A stretch of 64,000 nt of DNA from Epiperipatus broadwayi (lineage: Eukaryota > Onychophora > Udeonychophora > Euonychophora > Peripatidae), in assembly GCA_028023455.1 (NCBI GenBank), contig JAQFVV010012490.1:1862001-1926000 (forward strand). The letters are read 5' to 3'. Below the pieces are notes generated by a model that saw nothing but the letters and a program-made list of their open reading frames with translations, searched no databases and was not told the DNA's origin. This document shows, in pieces, positions 21,873 to 34,461 of the stretch. The position numbers and the translations under genes were made by a program. The stretch's first letter is position 1, and every line of letters begins with the position of its first letter.

Positions 21873-22943
21873 ATACTCAGGGGACTAGCAAGCTTTCAAT
21901 TATCTGCTTTACTTGCCAAGGTTCAATCATGACATAATAATAATTAAAAAAAGAAAAAAATATCTAATAAAAAGGAAAATAAAGAAATATCTCTTTAAAG
22001 CAAATTGCTAGAAAATTTATAATACATGAATGTCTGAAGTAAAAATTCCAACTTTTAAATTAATTTGAATGTTGTAAACATTTCTAAGAACTCTTCATGC
22101 TTAGTTGTAATTATCTTCCTAACAAGCATTTATGGACAATAGACTGTTTATTTTAATAATGGTTAGATTTTATATTAAGAGAACTTTTTTGTAATATTCA
22201 TCATTTCTTTTCTAATTCTTCATCAATATTACCATGTGATCAATTGAAAAACAGATTTAATGAACTTTGTATTTAGGACTTTATAATGTAAAAAAATCTT
22301 ATTACACTTTTGTTGTTTATATTTTTTTAGCATTCCCAAAGAAAATCTTTTAAATAATAGAGGTGAATTTAATTTTCTTTTACCACATATATTTGCAAAC
22401 AAATACATATCATATTTTTGATATGAATTATTTAATTTGGGATGCCTATAAATTTATTATTTAATAATGGTTATTTAGATTATTAAAATCTAATATTAGT
22501 ATTATTGATTTAAAGTCTTTCTAATGTGTTGTTTCAGGGATGAAATGTATTTCTTTTGTGCTTACTATGTCATTGTAATATATTATATATTGGTAATGCA
22601 AGCTATATAGGTCATGTGACTGATTTTTACTAATATGTCATTGTAAATAAATATAACATTGAAGTAGAATATTAATAGACTTAATTTTGCATATGTATAT
22701 TTAAAATAGTCGTTATTTTGCTTAGCATAATAATATGTAGATATTTTTTGTAAGAGATGATAAATACCTATTTTATATATATATATGAGTAAGTGTATAT
22801 ACATATCTTAATGACATTTTATCTTTAACCACCTCATGGAATAAATCATTGTTTAAACTAAGTTTTCTTAGGAGTTTTACATAAGTCAAAAGTAGATATG
22901 TTAGATATAGTTGAGAATGTAATAAACTGTAAAAAATTGAGTG
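21873..22943. other. AT-rich spacer, no gene seen
   Basis: AT-rich with a short (TA)n run near 22775-22788. No feature supported. Confidence 0.5.
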
Positions 22944-23745
22944 TAAATGTATAAATCATTCACTTTAAATCCATTTCTTATTTTTAATATTCTTATTAGC
23001 ACTTCTGAAATTTTCAATTTACTTTGTGTTAATGATGTTAAACTAAGTTATATTTGATCAAATATTACATAATTTAATATTGTTTAAATGCATAATTAAA
23101 CATCATTTAATACTGGCATAAAGTAAATTTAAAATTTCAGAAATATTGGCACAAAAAAAAAATCAAAATTTCAGAAATGCTCATAAGAATATTAAAAATA
23201 AAAAATGGATTTAAAGTGAATGATTTATAAATTCATGCTCTCACTTCTAAACATTTGTGACTGGCTCATATAATTACATTTGAGTTCACAAATAAGATGG
23301 TCACTCTTATTTCCTTAAAGTATCTTATCTTGTGGCTAAAGTGATAGTATCCTTTGAACAACAAAGTTTAACAGCACATGTGAGAAAAGAATCATTAATT
23401 TCTATAGTTTATTACAATCTAAAAAACAAGCATTTATAAATTTGATCAAATATTACATAATTCTGCATCATTTAATATTGTCACAAAGTAAATTTGCTAA
23501 TAAGAATATTAAAAATAAAAAATGGATTTAAAGTGAATGATTTATAAATTCATGCTCTCACTTCTAGACACTTAAGATTGGCTCATATAATTACATTTAG
23601 GTTCAGGAATAAGATGGCCACTCTTATTTCCTTAAAGTCTTTATCTTGTGGCTGGAGAAAGAGTATCCTGTGAGAAAAGGAGATTACTTTCTATAGTTTA
23701 TTACAATCTAGAAATATGGCACTTGTAAAATTGATCAAATATTAT
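22944..23745. repeat. Inverted plus direct repeat cluster
   Basis: The segment AATCATTCACTTTAAATCCA (about 22955) is the inverted copy of TGGATTTAAAGTGAATGATT (about 23206), giving arms of roughly 120 bp. The right-hand unit is then repeated directly: GATCAAATATTAC occurs at 23056, 23444 and 23733 and TTCATGCTCTCACTTCTARA at about 23232 and 23549. Each unit contains ATAAGATGGYCACTCTTATT, the block shared with the inverted repeat at 4960-5428. Confidence 0.7.
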
Positions 23746-26232
23746 TTATTTGAGAAGTAAATATCAGTTGGTGAAAAAACTTTAACTTGTGAAACATACA
23801 TTTCAATTATCTCCTAATTATTTTCCTTAAAATATAAATAATTTTCATATTTCAATAACCCTTGTTAAGATAAATTTTTTGTAAGTCATAAAATACACTA
23901 CTTGGATCTTAAACAGATTGATTCATCTTGAACTTGTAAATTATAATAACTTTAATGTGTCAAAAAAAAAACTAATTTTATTACTTTATTAGTGCTATAA
24001 TATGACTTAACTATAAGTAAAAGTACATGATTTTTTTTATTATATTTGGTTTTTGTATTTTTTTAATCATAAGATTATCACTTATCATCATCATTAATTT
24101 TTCTGGTTATATGTTAGAGTTGCTAGGGTACTTATAGTATATTTATCCTGAGACCCTGAACATACATTGCAATTATTTATTTAAATAAACATGCTTACTT
24201 TAGAAGAAAAATTATAGTTATATGTTAAAACCCATTTTGTCCTATATATATAAATTTAGTTAGTCCAAATGTGAGACATCTGCTCATTATTTATCCCTAG
24301 TGACTGGTACTATATATATATCAAAATTTTAAATGTCAATATCAAATCATTAAGATCAGTACAAAAGTCAACAATCATTACAAGTAAAAGAAAGATATAT
24401 AAATATTTCAATCTAATAAAAATAACAACTGCAATGTACAAACTATTCTATTATACGTATTTACATTACAATATAAATTGTTTTAATTACTCAAATTCAA
24501 TGATTAAAACACTGTGTGTTAAACATCATAAATATGTATAAATAAAGAAGTAGTTTAAAAATTGTTTTAATTATAATTTTTACATACTACAGAAAGGAAG
24601 ACAAATTTTATATAATATTATTCAAATTAATCAAAATTTAGCACTACTAATTATAGTTAAAAAAGTATTTTTGATATAGTAACTCCTTACTATTGGGACC
24701 ATGATGTTTTCTACTATTACTGACTTCTAACCACACTCGAATTGTACATTCACATTTTCCAATCATGTAAAACATGACTTACCTACAAAAAACATATATA
24801 TATATAATATTAATTTATAACACAATAAACATATTATTTAAAAACATCAACATACCTATCTAAATACACAGTATGCATATAAACAAATGGATAAGAATAA
24901 ATATATAAAATATAAAGGTATCATACCATAGGGATAAACACATTCATCTGCTATACCCAAAATTAATTTTTAAAACCATAATGGATAAAATATGGACATA
25001 TATGCATGATTAGGATTAATTTCTGGTACCTAGGGCATGTCAATCTAACCAGTTGATTAATTGACCAGTAAATGGAGAATCTATCTATTGTTATTGAAAG
25101 AAAAAAAAACAATAAAAAAAAACCATAGATCACAAAAATTTGGAAGTTTGCTCTACACATAATGCTTTTTCATTCTTATTTTGTTTTGGACTATTATTGA
25201 TGAGATATTTCCCTTGAATAGGTTTTTTCCAAGCTGTTTTCTTTTACAATTATATAAAAAGTTTTCGAAATGCAATTACACTCTCACATACACATGCATA
25301 TGTGTACATATATGCACAAATATATCCTACACATTATTAGCTTACTTAAAAAGTAATTTTAAACAAATCTTATTTCTCTTCTATAATACTTTGAACCAAA
25401 TTTACAGAAGCTTCTTAGCAAAATTTATCAAGACAATATTTTCTAATACTGATAAATAAATCCATCATTGTAGATATATAAAATTATTAATAATAATTAT
25501 TTATTCAAGACAATGTAAAAATAAATTAAATGTGTCTATATATATATATATTTTCCATTCAGTTTCATCAATAAAAATTAATTAAAGTATATATATATCA
25601 CTTGATGGTATTTCTTTTAAAACTATTATATTGTCTTTCTTTATGGAAATAAATTTTTGATTTAGATATAAAATTGTCTATTAAATTGATTATGTTTCAT
25701 ATTCAGTTCAGGAGAATATATATATATTACAATAATTGAATATAGTGATTTATACAGTTGAAATATTGTGGAAGAAAGCTACTCTTCACACATGTGCTAT
25801 TATATAGACGAGCACTTATATAGTGCATATGTAAAAAGTCATTTCCTTACACAATATTTCATATTGTTACAGCATATGTATTATAATAATATTATATTAC
25901 TGTATTAAGGTTAATTATATAAGATAAATGTACTTTTCCAAAGTCTTCTATTTTCAATAATATATTGTAATCTTAAATTCTATCCATAGTACTTTATGTT
26001 AAGTATTTGTGATAGTATATCTAAAAAAAATTATATAGTTTATTTTCTGTTAAGCAAAAGTCATTACTATATTAGAGATAATGGGTCATTTTATAAGCTA
26101 TTTTGTTGATTTATAATTACTATTATAAAATATTATTAATTAAGACATATTTATCTAAGTAAATTTAAATAATTTTAGCTATCAATCAAAATTATTTGAT
26201 AATTATAGGTGTATAAAACTAGAAAATTATTA
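23746..26232. other. AT-rich spacer, no gene seen
   Basis: About 2.5 kb with frequent (TA)n runs (for example near 24795, 25538 and 25722). Two frames of 65 and 92 codons near 24963-25459 are low complexity with no motif and are treated as chance. Confidence 0.5.
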
Positions 26233-26240
26233 CTTTAAAG

Positions 26241-26785
26241 CAGTGATCTTCTACCCTTAGTCCGCTGACCGGTGTAGGGCCACAGAAGTTTTCTGCCAGG
26301 GCCCCGCAGGAAAGTTTGCAATAACAAAATAATAAGAGTTTAAACTTTTAATTAATATAAACAATTTTTATTTATTTTTTCATCTCATTTTTATCCAATT
26401 AAAAAAAAAGAAACAGAATAAAAACAAAATCTAATCAATCATACATAAATTAATTTGTTTTTTTTTTAGTTATCACAGATGTTTATGGGGGGGGGGGGGG
26501 GATTAAATTTTTTATTACTTATCTAAAAAAAATTCAAAATTAAAAAAAAAGTTTTTTATTATACAAACTCCACATATATATATAATTTCATCTTGTATAT
26601 TGAACGTTGTTGTTTTGATCAGTTATAACAATTATGCTCATCTAAAGCTAAGCAGTTTACATCTTTAAGAAAATTTATCTATAGACTTCTGCCGGTCTGC
26701 GAAACCTTATTCTTATTTTTGCCGGCCGCGAAACCTTATCCTTATTTTTACCGGTCCGCAGGTGTGAAAAGGTTGAAGACCACTG
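26241..26785. mobile_element. hAT-type MITE (545 bp)
   Basis: Terminal inverted repeats CAGTGATCTTCTACC and, from the other end, CAGTGGTCTTCAACC. Flanked on both sides by CTTTAAAG (26233-26240 and 26786-26793), an exact 8-bp duplication of the CTnTAnAG type typical of hAT transposition. The interior is AT-rich, holds a 15-G run (26487-26501) and has no transposase, so it would have depended on an autonomous relative. GC-rich subterminal parts include CCGGTCCGCAGG. Confidence 0.92.
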
Positions 26786-26793
26786 CTTTAAAG

Positions 26794-28586
26794 TATAACC
26801 CAATTTAAACATATTATAGTCGAAAGATTTGAGTATTGTCATCAAATAAACACAAATAATTAAATACTGTTTTATTGCTTTTCATTAACATAAATGAGTA
26901 ATTACAGTTTATTTAAACAATTCATTATCAAAATATGGATCTAAATGCTAGTTTAGTAATATTACTAATCTTTTATAAATCCTAATAGTCAGCCAGTAAT
27001 TTTAAACTAGTTATTTCTAAAACAATTATTTTAAATATCATTTAGCATATGTGTATGTGTGAATGTAATCAGTTTCAATTTGAAGTTCAAAGTTAAAACA
27101 AAATAATAATTATGTTTTAACATCCTTGTTTAAAAAAGTTAATATTCAAAGATAACTTAATGCTTTCACTTTATAACATTTTATTATTGAAAAATAGTTA
27201 ATATTTTTAAAAATACGTTTCAGATACAGTTTATTTAAATGATTTTTTTGTTCTATGTTTTTATTTGTGAAAACTGAAGAAAATTTATTTTTTACTTTTT
27301 AATGCATTTATTGAATAAATATGCTTCTTTAAAATTTTCTTTTATATTTTTTATTTTCTACTTTTGTTTTCTGTAACACTGAGTTATCAAAAATAATTTT
27401 CAATAAATCATTCAGTTTTAAATTACAAGGAAAATCATTAGATACCACAGTACTAAAATCACATATAAAATTAAAAATTGATTATTTTTAATTAAAATTA
27501 TTTGCAAAACTCTCAAAATGTATTTTCGTCAAAAATACATTTATGTGCAAAGGTTCAAGTAGAATGTAGGTTGAGAAATTAATGAAAATTGTGATACAAG
27601 ATTTTATTATACTAAAATTAAAAACAGAGAAGCTAAATGTGTATATATATAAATAGAGATCAGTAAAAAAAACAATAAAATATAAAATTTAATTATGAAA
27701 ATAGAAGAATGAAGACAAATAATAATTAAATTATGATAAAAATATGAATCATAGAAATTAGATAGACAAATTAAACTTACTAAACAATATATCAAAATAT
27801 TAGAGATAAATAACTTCAAACAAAGAGAGACCTGTGTGAAAAGTTAGTTATATATAATAAATATTAAATAACAAGATTTATTATCACATATACAAGAAAT
27901 ATATATATATTAGTCTTGAACATAATATAAAAAATAACAAATTTACAAAATTTTAATACAACAAAACAAAAATAAAATAAATAAAAATAGTTACACATAA
28001 TAGGATAACCAAAGTTGCAAATATCTTTATGAACATAAAAAATGAGACGAGGACAATGTCTAGTGAATTAGATAATAACACAACAATTATGCAATCTGGT
28101 GCCATTATAACATTCAAATTAAAATCTGGTAATGGTAACTGAAAACTTTTGGCTAAATGAGAATTTGAAAGGAAAATTTTGTAAGACAAAAAGGAATGAT
28201 AATAATAAATATCAATAATCGCCCTAAACTTATAAAAATTACAATAATTAACCAGATTAATTAATGACTTATAATAATAATTTAAAAAACAAAAAACAAA
28301 ATCAAATTCTTAAGTAACTTTGAAAAAGAAATAATTAAGTTCATAATCCTTTATAGTCCAAAAAAATTGTGCATGAATAAAAAGCAAATATAAAAATAGT
28401 TAGGAAAAAAGTTACCAAGTAATCAAATCCAAGTTGACTGTACGACATTAAATATTCCACTTCTCATTTGATTATTGATGTTAAAGAAAATTAAGCTCAT
28501 TGAGATGTCTGGTACTCTAAATGCTATAGGCTAGACAGTTTTAGATATGCATCTTAGTATAAAGTAGAGTGATGAACTTAGAATTG
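26794..28586. other. AT-rich spacer, no gene seen
   Basis: About 1.8 kb. Minus-strand frames near 27607-27819 and 27953-28189 are Ile/Leu/Phe-rich and low complexity; no signal supports them as genes. Confidence 0.5.
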
Positions 28587-28824
28587 AAGCTTTCGAAACA
28601 TTTTCTCACCTAAGAAAATTGTCATTTTAGTTAACTGAGTGTCCCATGGATGCTGAATAGTAGGGTGATTATTAACAAATCTATTATAAATGACTTTGTA
28701 TTAAAAAGCTTTCGAAACATTTTGTCACCTAAGAAAATTGTCATTTTAGTTAACTGAGTGTCCCATGGATGCTGAATAGTAGGATGATTATTAGCAAATC
28801 TATTATAAATGACTTTGTATTAAA
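28587..28824. repeat. Tandem duplication, two 119-bp units
   Basis: Units 28587-28705 and 28706-28824 begin AAGCTTTCGAAACATTTT and end TGACTTTGTATTAAA. Only about three differences were seen by eye, so the duplication is young. Confidence 0.9.
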
Positions 28825-29213
28825 ATCTTTTGAAAATGAAATGTATATATAAAAAAAAATATTCCTGTAAATACTGAAGATCTCAAAATTTGGGGGAAAA
28901 AACAACCTTTAATAACTAAGTGAATTCATCTGATAATACCCCAAATAATTAATACTTCACACATTTTTAAAAATGAAAATAATAATAATAAACCAGATTT
29001 TAAAAAAAGAAGTAAAAAGCTTACTGGACTGAATAATTTAATGGAAGAATTTATTAAATACAAAGAATTCAGTGCAGCTTATGCATAGATTAGCACAGTA
29101 ATTAATATATCCAGGGCCATGCAGCTCAGTTGGGAGCTGGATAATTATATTTTATAAATAAGAGAAAACGATCAATGTTTAAATAAATTTCAAGTTTATT
29201 TATTCTGAATAAT
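28825..29213. other. AT-rich spacer before the LINE insertion
   Basis: No gene seen. A short GC-richer patch (CCAGGGCCATGCAGCTCAGT, about 29111) is too small to assign. Confidence 0.45.
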
Positions 29214-29403
29214 AATAATTGTATTAGAAACCAATTCCTCTTTCATTAATTCACAAAATACCACACAAATCCAATCCTCCAACCTAATAAATGCATCTCA
29301 TCAACCAAAGCCATCATATCTCAAAGTTAATAAATCCAAGCATAAATTCAACTGAAAAATACTCACATTCGACAGCAAGCAATTACGCGAAGATTCTAAT
29401 GCT

Positions 29404-31022
29404 AATGATCAGTCACCTGAGTCTATGATATTAGAGTTAATTGATCAACATATCGACACCACAAACACTAATTTACCTCATACCACTACAGATGTTTTCT
29501 CAACAGTCAACTTTACCGAAGATCAATATACCAATCTTTTGCACAAATTCAACCAAACCATTCTGCCTAAACTCCTCAAGTCACTCGCAGACTATAACAG
29601 CAACAAAAGCCTGATTTTAGCAACAACAGATTCACGCTGTTCCCTCTACAAGTTTCCATTCAAATCGCTATGCAATCTTATAAAACATCACAAGATTGGG
29701 GAAGGAATTCACCATCTACTAACTCACCAAAATGATCATTACATAGCGCTGGAATTTAGCAGCTGGGCAAACCGCAACAATTTTAAGATATAAAACAATT
29801 GATAATAAATTCCTGATCCACATTGATGTTAATAGAAATTCCACCCTACATGGAAAAATTAAAAACTGCACTTTTGGATTTGAGGAGTCACACCTTCAGG
29901 AGTTGCTTCTACCTTTTGGAAAAGTTCAGCGATTTAGATACCTAACAGAAGAAAGAACTGGTACCAGCATGCTCTCTAACATAGAACTTCAATTAAAGAA
30001 AGGTTTAAACCTAGCAGACATACCAACAATTAGAAAATACCGTAATTCATCCATGATATTGTCGTTCCTCAGGATAAGACCCCAGTCTTCTATTGTTGTC
30101 ATAGAACACACTTAATTAAAGAATGCTTGGCTAGGATATGCAATCCTTGTGGGGAAAAGAAAAACTGACAACATGAATGCAAGGAAGTGCTAATCAACCA
30201 GCACAATACCAGCATAGTCCAAAATAAAAATCAACCTCAAACCCCGACTAAGAAATTGTTAATAACACCGAAATTGACCTGGTGAAGCTTGCGAATATAT
30301 CTTTCAAGAGTTCTTCACATAGGAATAATCTGGCACTGAATAATACGAACAAACAAAGAATATCCTCAGACTTAAATTCATATTCCAGATGCTCTGAAAG
30401 CAATGAAACAACAGAAGCATCCTTAAATGATATAAGGGATAACAACTCAATCAGATACAAATCAAAAGAAAATTCTACCAGCATCTCTCTTCAACAAAAA
30501 CAACACAAAAGCATATTACATTTACAACAAACATACAGCCTCCTTAAACAATCTAGTCACAGCACAAACAATGCTCACTCGGCTGAAATTTGTGCCTCCA
30601 TAATGAATTGTGGTCTGGAACCTTGTCCAGCTTCTTCTCTTCCTTCTCCCATCATTCAGTATGTTTCAACTGATATTGAGTCTGAAATGGAGCTGATGAT
30701 TGGCTCATCCACTCAAAAGGAAAGACAATGACAATCAACACACATGAAGGAGTCAAATTCAGAAGATGAGGATGCTCCATCCTTTTTTCAGTGCATCAAT
30801 CATGGATCCCTTTCAGATGCAATCTCAATCTCGCAAGCCTCAAAAAAAAAGACAAAGATAGATTCTTCCTTTACCTTGCTCCCTCCTGTTAAGTGTGCTG
30901 GAGATGACAATCTCAACCTTATTCCCTCTTTTAAAAAACCACTTCATCTGCACCCTGTCATTGTTCACCCAGAAATCCATCATCTAGTGGTAGAATCCAA
31001 TTCATTATCCATTAATGTCTAA
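29404..31022 (+). pseudogene. LINE ORF1-like protein, decayed
   Basis: Open pieces at 29425-29793, 30282-30731 and 30744-31022 lie in more than one frame; the last two share a frame and are split by a single TGA (30729-30731). The product would be basic to polar, Ser/Asn/Thr-rich. A stretch at about 30120-30190 reads ECLARICNPCGEKKN, a stop, then QHEC, which looks like the remains of a Cys/His zinc knuckle as found in many LINE ORF1 (RNA-binding) proteins. The stop of this ORF overlaps the next start in ATGTCTAA (31015-31022), the kind of junction used for coupled reinitiation. Confidence 0.6.
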
Positions 31023-31890
31023 TTTATCTTGCCTTATTATTGGGGTTAATATCAGGGGAATCAATTCTATGCTTCGATTTCAGGCAATTAAACATTGGTT
31101 CCTCTCATCTTCTCCTCACATCATGTTCTTTGGAGAAACTAAATTCCATGTGAACTCCAATCCTCACATCATTTCCAAGCTTAGTAAACTTGGTTATGCA
31201 TACCTTTCAATTAACCTCACTGTTTCAGAGGGAGTTGGTGTTCTGATTAATGACAAGCATCCCCCAAATAAATTCAAAATTACATATCAGGACAAGAACA
31301 TTATAAGCATCAACCTGACATATGGAAGTAGTAACATTAATGCAATTTACATATACTCCCCAAACAACCACTCCAATTTCATCCAAATCATTAACACAAT
31401 TAACATTGTGACTGCCAACAATAGTGCACAATCCATTCTCATGGGAGATTTCAACATGTCATACGACCAATTTACTTTTAAATACCTCCACTTGCTAAAT
31501 ATAAAATTTATAAATGGCCATGGATTTCTTCCACAAAATGCCAATTCATTCTACACACATAGATATCAAACACTGATAAATTTGGTTTTCTATACAGCTG
31601 AACTACATCATGGTCTGGAGATCACACTCCAACCAAGTGCCTTCTCAGACCATCATGCTATTACTTCAACCATACAGCTTAGCAATTATGCTTCATTCAA
31701 CCTTAACCATTCACTCAGATTGCTAACTAAAGCATCAATCACGGAAGCTATTCCTTCTGAAGCATACATTCTTTTCCATGAGATTGACCTGTTGAACAGA
31801 CCCCCTGAAGAGGCTTTGTTTGCATTCATTGGAATTTTACAAACTTTGATTGCACACTTCACAAAAAAACAAAAGGCCCATCGACTCTGA
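31015..31890 (+). pseudogene. LINE ORF2 endonuclease domain
   Basis: A 291-codon open segment begins at the ATG overlapping the ORF1 stop. APE endonuclease motifs are in order: GVNIRGINSM (about residue 10), MFFGETKFH (catalytic Glu, about residue 41), NAIYIYSPNN (about residue 110), SILMGDFNMSYD (GDFN, about residue 145) and PSAFSDHHAI (SDHH, about residue 210). All recognised catalytic residues are present, so the domain itself is preserved even though the downstream frame is broken. It would nick the target DNA to prime reverse transcription. Confidence 0.88.
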
Positions 31891-33700
31891 TTAAAGAACT
31901 AGATGATATTCATCTAAAAATAAAAACCTGCCATGCTGAACTGTAACATACAGCTCAGCTTTTGGAACTTAAACATCAATATAAAGTTAAGCAGGTTGCC
32001 ATCACTGAATACATTTCCATCAAACAAGCACAAAATTATCTCACAGCCCAGCATTGCTGGACGAGAAGTTATATGCGGTGGGCGATGGGTGCTATCAAAA
32101 AACTACTTACACCTACATCACTGGTAATAGATGGAAGCAGCATATCCAGTCCATGTATGATTGAATACATAAGTCAGCACTTTAAAAACCATCTACAAAA
32201 TAACCAAACTACAATCAAAAAGTAACTGGCAGACTCACTCCGATGCTATTAACCATGGAATTACATATTCTGATCTACAGGACAGACTTTCTGCTCTTCC
32301 AGTCAGTGTTCATCCAGGGATGTCATACCAAAATTCCTAATATCACACCTTAGTAATTTTACAATCCTGATTATGATGGGTTGGTAGAACACCTTGCTAC
32401 TGGGAAAAGACAAATACACAATCTGTACCCAATAGCACTAGTACCATATACATAAAGAAAAATAAAGATTCTACCAATATCAACAACATAAGACCTATCT
32501 TCATGACGCCCATTATGCTCAAAGTAATTGAAGGAGTAATAAAAAAAAAATACAGTAAGCAATTCTTAACCACATTGTTCAGTCGCAATATGCTAAGAAA
32601 GGATCTTCGCCTTTGACAGCAATTGGTGAAGTTAGGACACTTTTTGCTTTTTGTTAGATCCAAGTGAATGTCCAAGCCTATTGCAATTCAGCTCAACATA
32701 TCAGAGGCGTTCGACTCTGTCAGCATTCTCAAACTTCTTGCTCTATTAAGTAAAATCAACATTCCCTCTCAAATTGTCCAGATCATAGAAAATCTGCTTA
32801 TCAATAGACAAATTCATATTGCCCTGAATGGATGCTATACTAACGGTTTCCAACCCGATATTTCTATTCCACAAGGTTCCCCGCTCAGCATCCTGCTGTT
32901 CATCTGTTATTTAAATCCGCTTCTAAATACATAGAAAATTCATTCCCAGGAATATACATACCCAGAATTAAGAGATCATTCAAGGTATTCACATATATGG
33001 ATGATATCTTGGTTATTGTACCATCCCAAAAATTCCTACCAAAGCTCTACCAAATAATAGACAATTTCTCATTGTCATCACATCTTAAATTCAACTCCAA
33101 GACATCCTCATTGTGAAAAACTCTTTTGGAAAAAACAATAACCTCAAGATTTCTCGCCAAGCCACAAAAATTTCTGGGCTTTCCTATTTATCTTTCTCAA
33201 TCATCAATGTCAAGACAGATAGAAAATACTCTAATAGATTCTACCTCTAAAATAATTCAAACTCTCTCAAAAGTATATTTGTCATTATAAGGAAAGGTTG
33301 CACTTTTCAACATGAAAGTCATGTCGAGAATTGCATACTATCTGCCTTTCATTACCATTTTAAAAGCCTTTTCCAAAAAGATTAACAGCTTATGCTCCAA
33401 ACTTTTCTGAAAGGACAGCATCACATCAATTAGCATGTCCAGAATGCAAGTACACCGTAGATACAATGGGATGTCCTTCCACTCCATTTCTGCAATTATT
33501 TTTCAAAAATCTTTTACATTAATTATTAACCTGATGAAAAAACAATGAATCAATAACTTTCAGTGAACCAATTCAACCTACAGACCATCCTCTGCCTCGT
33601 AAAATGTGCTGGCTGGATCACCTGCTCTGGATGCTTAACCAGCATTTAACTATAGATCAAAAATTACAAAAATTACCATCTGGGAAGCGTACAGTATAAT
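31891..33700 (+). pseudogene. LINE ORF2 reverse transcriptase domain, broken
   Basis: Several frames carry pieces of the RT. The clearest is at 32668-32934: IAIQLNISEAFDSVSI (motif A) and SIPQGSPLSILLFICYLNPL (motif B). FTYMDDILV with the catalytic YMDD (32994-33005) follows in another frame. In motif A the first, metal-binding Asp is Asn (AAC at 32694-32696; LNISEAFD where LDxxxAFD is expected), which by itself should abolish catalysis. Frameshifts before and after each motif show long decay. Confidence 0.82.
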
Positions 33701-33826
33701 TAATCTGAATTATCCCACAATTGCTCTGAATCTTGGCTTCACCAACTCCAAATTATCAACAATTTTTAAATTTCTCACTCTTGAGCCTAAATTGTTAATC
33801 TCATTATTAAAATAAACTTAGAAGCC

Positions 33827-34147
33827 ATGCCCACAAATAAATTCCTTCATTTCAAAAGATTCTACAATAAGATAGACCCTTTTTGTCAAATATGTAAAAG
33901 GCAAGAAGAGTCATTCAACCATATAATATACTCATGCCCTGGGCTCAATAAAATAAATTTAGCCATATACCAAAACTTAAGGGTGGATTACTACAAAATC
34001 ATGTCTATAAGGGAAGCCTTACAAACTAAACAGTTTCCTATTATTAGACTTTCAATCTTTATTGTACATGCTATGTGGAATGTCAGATGTAAGCTATTGT
34101 TCACAGTGCCTGTCCCTGAACCAGTCAGTCTCTTCATGAACATTTAG
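33827..34147 (+). pseudogene. LINE ORF2 C-terminal Cys/His domain
   Basis: A 106-codon open segment contains DPFCQICKRQEESFNHIIYS with the following Cys, a C-X2-C-X8-H-X4-C motif placed after the RT as in several LINE clades, where it assists nucleic-acid binding. It then runs FPIIRLSIFIVHAMWNVRCK, similar to the hydrophobic tail of such ORF2 proteins. The first codon shown is in the middle of the parent ORF, not a real start. Confidence 0.75.
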
Positions 34148-34461
34148 GAAAGTAAAAAACAGAGACTTTATCATTGCATCAAAATTAATGTATAGTGAAA
34201 CGTGGAAGTTACTTAATATACCAGATCCACCGAATCATTAGTGGCTAAGCAAAAGATGAATAATAGATTCATTTTGCATCAATGCTGATAGGTGAATAGA
34301 AAAGCTACATCAGTATACTATTATTTATCAGAAGATAATCAATATATAAATGGTCCCAGACTGTTGATGATGTGTAAAACATAATTTTTTTCTGTCTCTT
34401 ATAAGTAAGTAAACATTATTTTTCATAAATAAAAGCTTTTAAGATTAAATAATTGTATTAG

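Larger units (their letters stand above)
29228..34447 (+). mobile_element. Two-ORF APE-type LINE, 5.2 kb, with 14-bp target duplication
   Basis: Bounded by perfect copies of AATAATTGTATTAG at 29214-29227 and 34448-34461. Contains a basic, Ser/Asn-rich ORF1 region, then ORF2 with APE endonuclease, reverse transcriptase and a C-terminal Cys/His motif, in that order. Length and two-ORF layout fit a full-length or nearly full-length L1/Tx1-like or related element; the clade is not assigned. The end lacks a long poly(A) (it ends ATAAAAGCTTTTAAGATT). The coding frames carry many stops and frameshifts, and the sequence is visibly less AT-extreme than its flanks. Confidence 0.88.

Noticed and set aside
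24963-25459. Membrane-protein-like frames rich in Phe, Ile and Tyr (also 27607-28189, 9565-9825, 50973-51176)
   Set aside because: Random AT-rich DNA gives such hydrophobic frames; no conserved motif or start context.
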